Origin: Hemibagrus wyckioides
Taxonomy: Eukaryota > Chordata > Actinopteri > Siluriformes > Bagridae
NCBI RefSeq assembly: GCF_019097595.1
Contig: NC_080717.1
Coordinates: 10,849,336-10,913,335 of the forward strand
DNA length: 64,000 bases
Reading direction: 5' to 3'
Each line of letters begins with the position of its first letter. Positions within the stretch are counted from its first letter, which is position 1. The notes under the pieces are model-generated. The model was not told where the DNA came from and made no database searches. It saw only the letters and a program-made list of their open reading frames with translations. The position numbers were made by a program, and so were the translations under genes. Of the stretch, positions 62,391-64,000 are shown piece after piece.

Positions 62391-64000
62391 TGTTAAAAAT
62401 GAGCAAATGTGAATACTAAGTGTGATTCATAAACTGCTAAACAGGTTTGTTATTTTGTTTATCCTCTTTGCTTCTCTTGTAAAACTCTAGTAGGCCTGTG
62501 GGTGAAAATTCCGAGCTATTCAATGATTTCTAGTATTTCATGTGTAGTGATAGTTGTGGTATCAGGTGAGAGTCAGTTTGACAGTGAAATTATTATTGTG
62601 CATAATTATATAAAAGGTTCAATGGCATAATAAGAATGATGTCGGCCAAACTATTTCGCACCCACACCCACACCCACCCACCCACAACATTCACATATAG
62701 GTAGGTTAAGGTAATTAAGATAATGAATCAAACTGAAACCTAACCCTAACCCTAACCCTAAGAGCTATTACTTTGCTAGAAAACCAAACCAGCTGTTCAA
62801 TTAATGATAAAGAAAACCTCACAGATTTCCCCTTGTATCTTTTATATTTGCATATGCCACTCTCACAGGATTTATGCTACTGAAAGGATTATTTTCTGTC
62901 ACCCCTGAATGCATGTAGATTATATTTAATATTGTATGACAGCTTGGAGTTTCCACTTGCATGAAATTGCATAGACACACCCTGCACTACACTATATTTT
63001 CCTAGCAGCAACAACCTGAATCACACAAAAAAATGCCCCAAGATAGCAGATTATGTTGCCTAAATGTGAAATTTGACTCTCCATGTGGGCAAGTCTTTTG
63101 CATTTATTTCAAAAGCAGCAGCTATAAAGTTAAACTATGGAACACTTGTTTTCACAGTGCTGCCTTTCCAATAATATCTAGTGAACAGAATCTGTACAGG
63201 AAATCTGTGACACTATAGCACACACAGCCACTGAGACCCGAATGTGAACAAGGAAGTTTTTTCAGCTGTGAGAGGCATCAGCACACAGTCTGAGAATTCT
63301 AATATCTGGCTAAAGCTGGACAGGCAGAAAAATAAATTTTCTTCCTTCCATTAACTGGGACTAGGCAACATGTAGGCATGCAATTTAGAGAAGGTGCAGT
63401 TCCTTTTCCTTGTAAACTCAGATGGCTATCTATGTACTATTAAAAGTACTATGGGGTCTGTAACTCATTGTTTAAAGGTATGAGCTATAAATACTTAACT
63501 GCACTTCCTTGTCACCCACGAATAATGTACAATCTCTGTAGATAAGGAAACAAAATAAACCTGGTTAGCTAATTAATAATTGAAATAGAGGATGTTGTCT
63601 GTCTCATTGAGGGCTCTCTGGGAACTTTTCTGAAATTGCTTATTAATATATACTCATCACGTCTATTGACGTTGGTCACTGGTGCTGGAAATGACATAAA
63701 GGAAAAAGAAATAAAATGGCAAATGGTATCATTGCAGACAATCATTGTAATCCGGTAAGCCTATTCAAGCATGTGTCAGACATTTCGACTGATGTCGGAG
63801 GTGTGATTTTAACTGAATACAATAATCCTTTCTGACTTTTGTTTCCTTATAGGAAATAGAGATGGATTAGCTAGTATATTACAGAATGATGGCAAATATA
63901 TAGTAGTAGTAGTTTGGATAGAGCATTTTGACATTCACTCTATTACTACATGTAATTTATTTGCCTTTACAACCTCACACTCTCAGTTCTTTCATCCATC
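62391..64000. other. Intergenic DNA to the window end
   Basis: No gene is recognised. It includes a short CACCC-rich run near 62660-62690 and a telomere-like run at 62738-62761. Open frames are short and without family signatures. Confidence 0.5.
62738..62761 (-). repeat. Short interstitial telomere-like repeat (CCCTAA)4
   Basis: Four contiguous copies of CCTAAC/CCCTAA, the complement of the vertebrate telomere hexamer TTAGGG. Confidence 0.85.

Overview
The window looks like nuclear DNA of a ray-finned fish, probably a catfish-like (otophysan) teleost. Genes are split by GT-AG introns, gene density is low, simple repeats are abundant, and there are many Tc1/mariner remnants, SINE-like units and retroposon tails of types I associate with teleosts. 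The species call is an inference.

Five protein-coding genes are supported. nexmif (+, 13420-20510) encodes a nuclear neurodevelopmental factor in one huge exon plus a small start exon about 3 kb upstream. rlim/rnf12 (+, 33297-37372) encodes a RING-H2 ubiquitin ligase in three coding exons, with a likely non-coding first exon near 30.9-31.05 kb. The tandem nexmif-rlim order matches mammalian Xq13. glod5 (+, 41045-42584) has four coding exons of a small glyoxalase-fold protein. acod1/irg1 (-, 52307-55979) has six coding exons, including two tiny 5' exons that add a mitochondrial-type presequence, and encodes cis-aconitate decarboxylase, the itaconate-making enzyme. The fifth gene (+, 57286-61219) is divergently transcribed from acod1. 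It joins a multi-repeat acetate/succinate-permease-like (GPR1/FUN34/YaaH) membrane region to a C-terminal YrdC/Sua5 domain.

The acod1 pair is the most interesting part. The two genes are head to head with TATA-like boxes about 190 bp apart and an NF-kappaB-like site between them. This suggests co-regulated itaconate production and a membrane carboxylate-handling protein with an unexpected tRNA-modification-type domain.

The other DNA is non-coding. 1-13 kb is upstream or intronic to nexmif, with a Tc1-like relic and retroposon tails. 20.6-30.8 kb is the nexmif 3' flank, ending in a (TA)n tract that holds two adjacent broken Tc1/mariner copies in opposite orientation. 31-33 kb is rlim intron 1 with a 35-bp minisatellite. 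37.4-41 kb is the rlim 3' UTR, simple repeats and a MITE. 42.6-52.3 kb is repeat-rich and includes a tandem duplication carrying SINEs. 61.3-64 kb has simple repeats, a Tc1-type MITE and a short telomere-like run.
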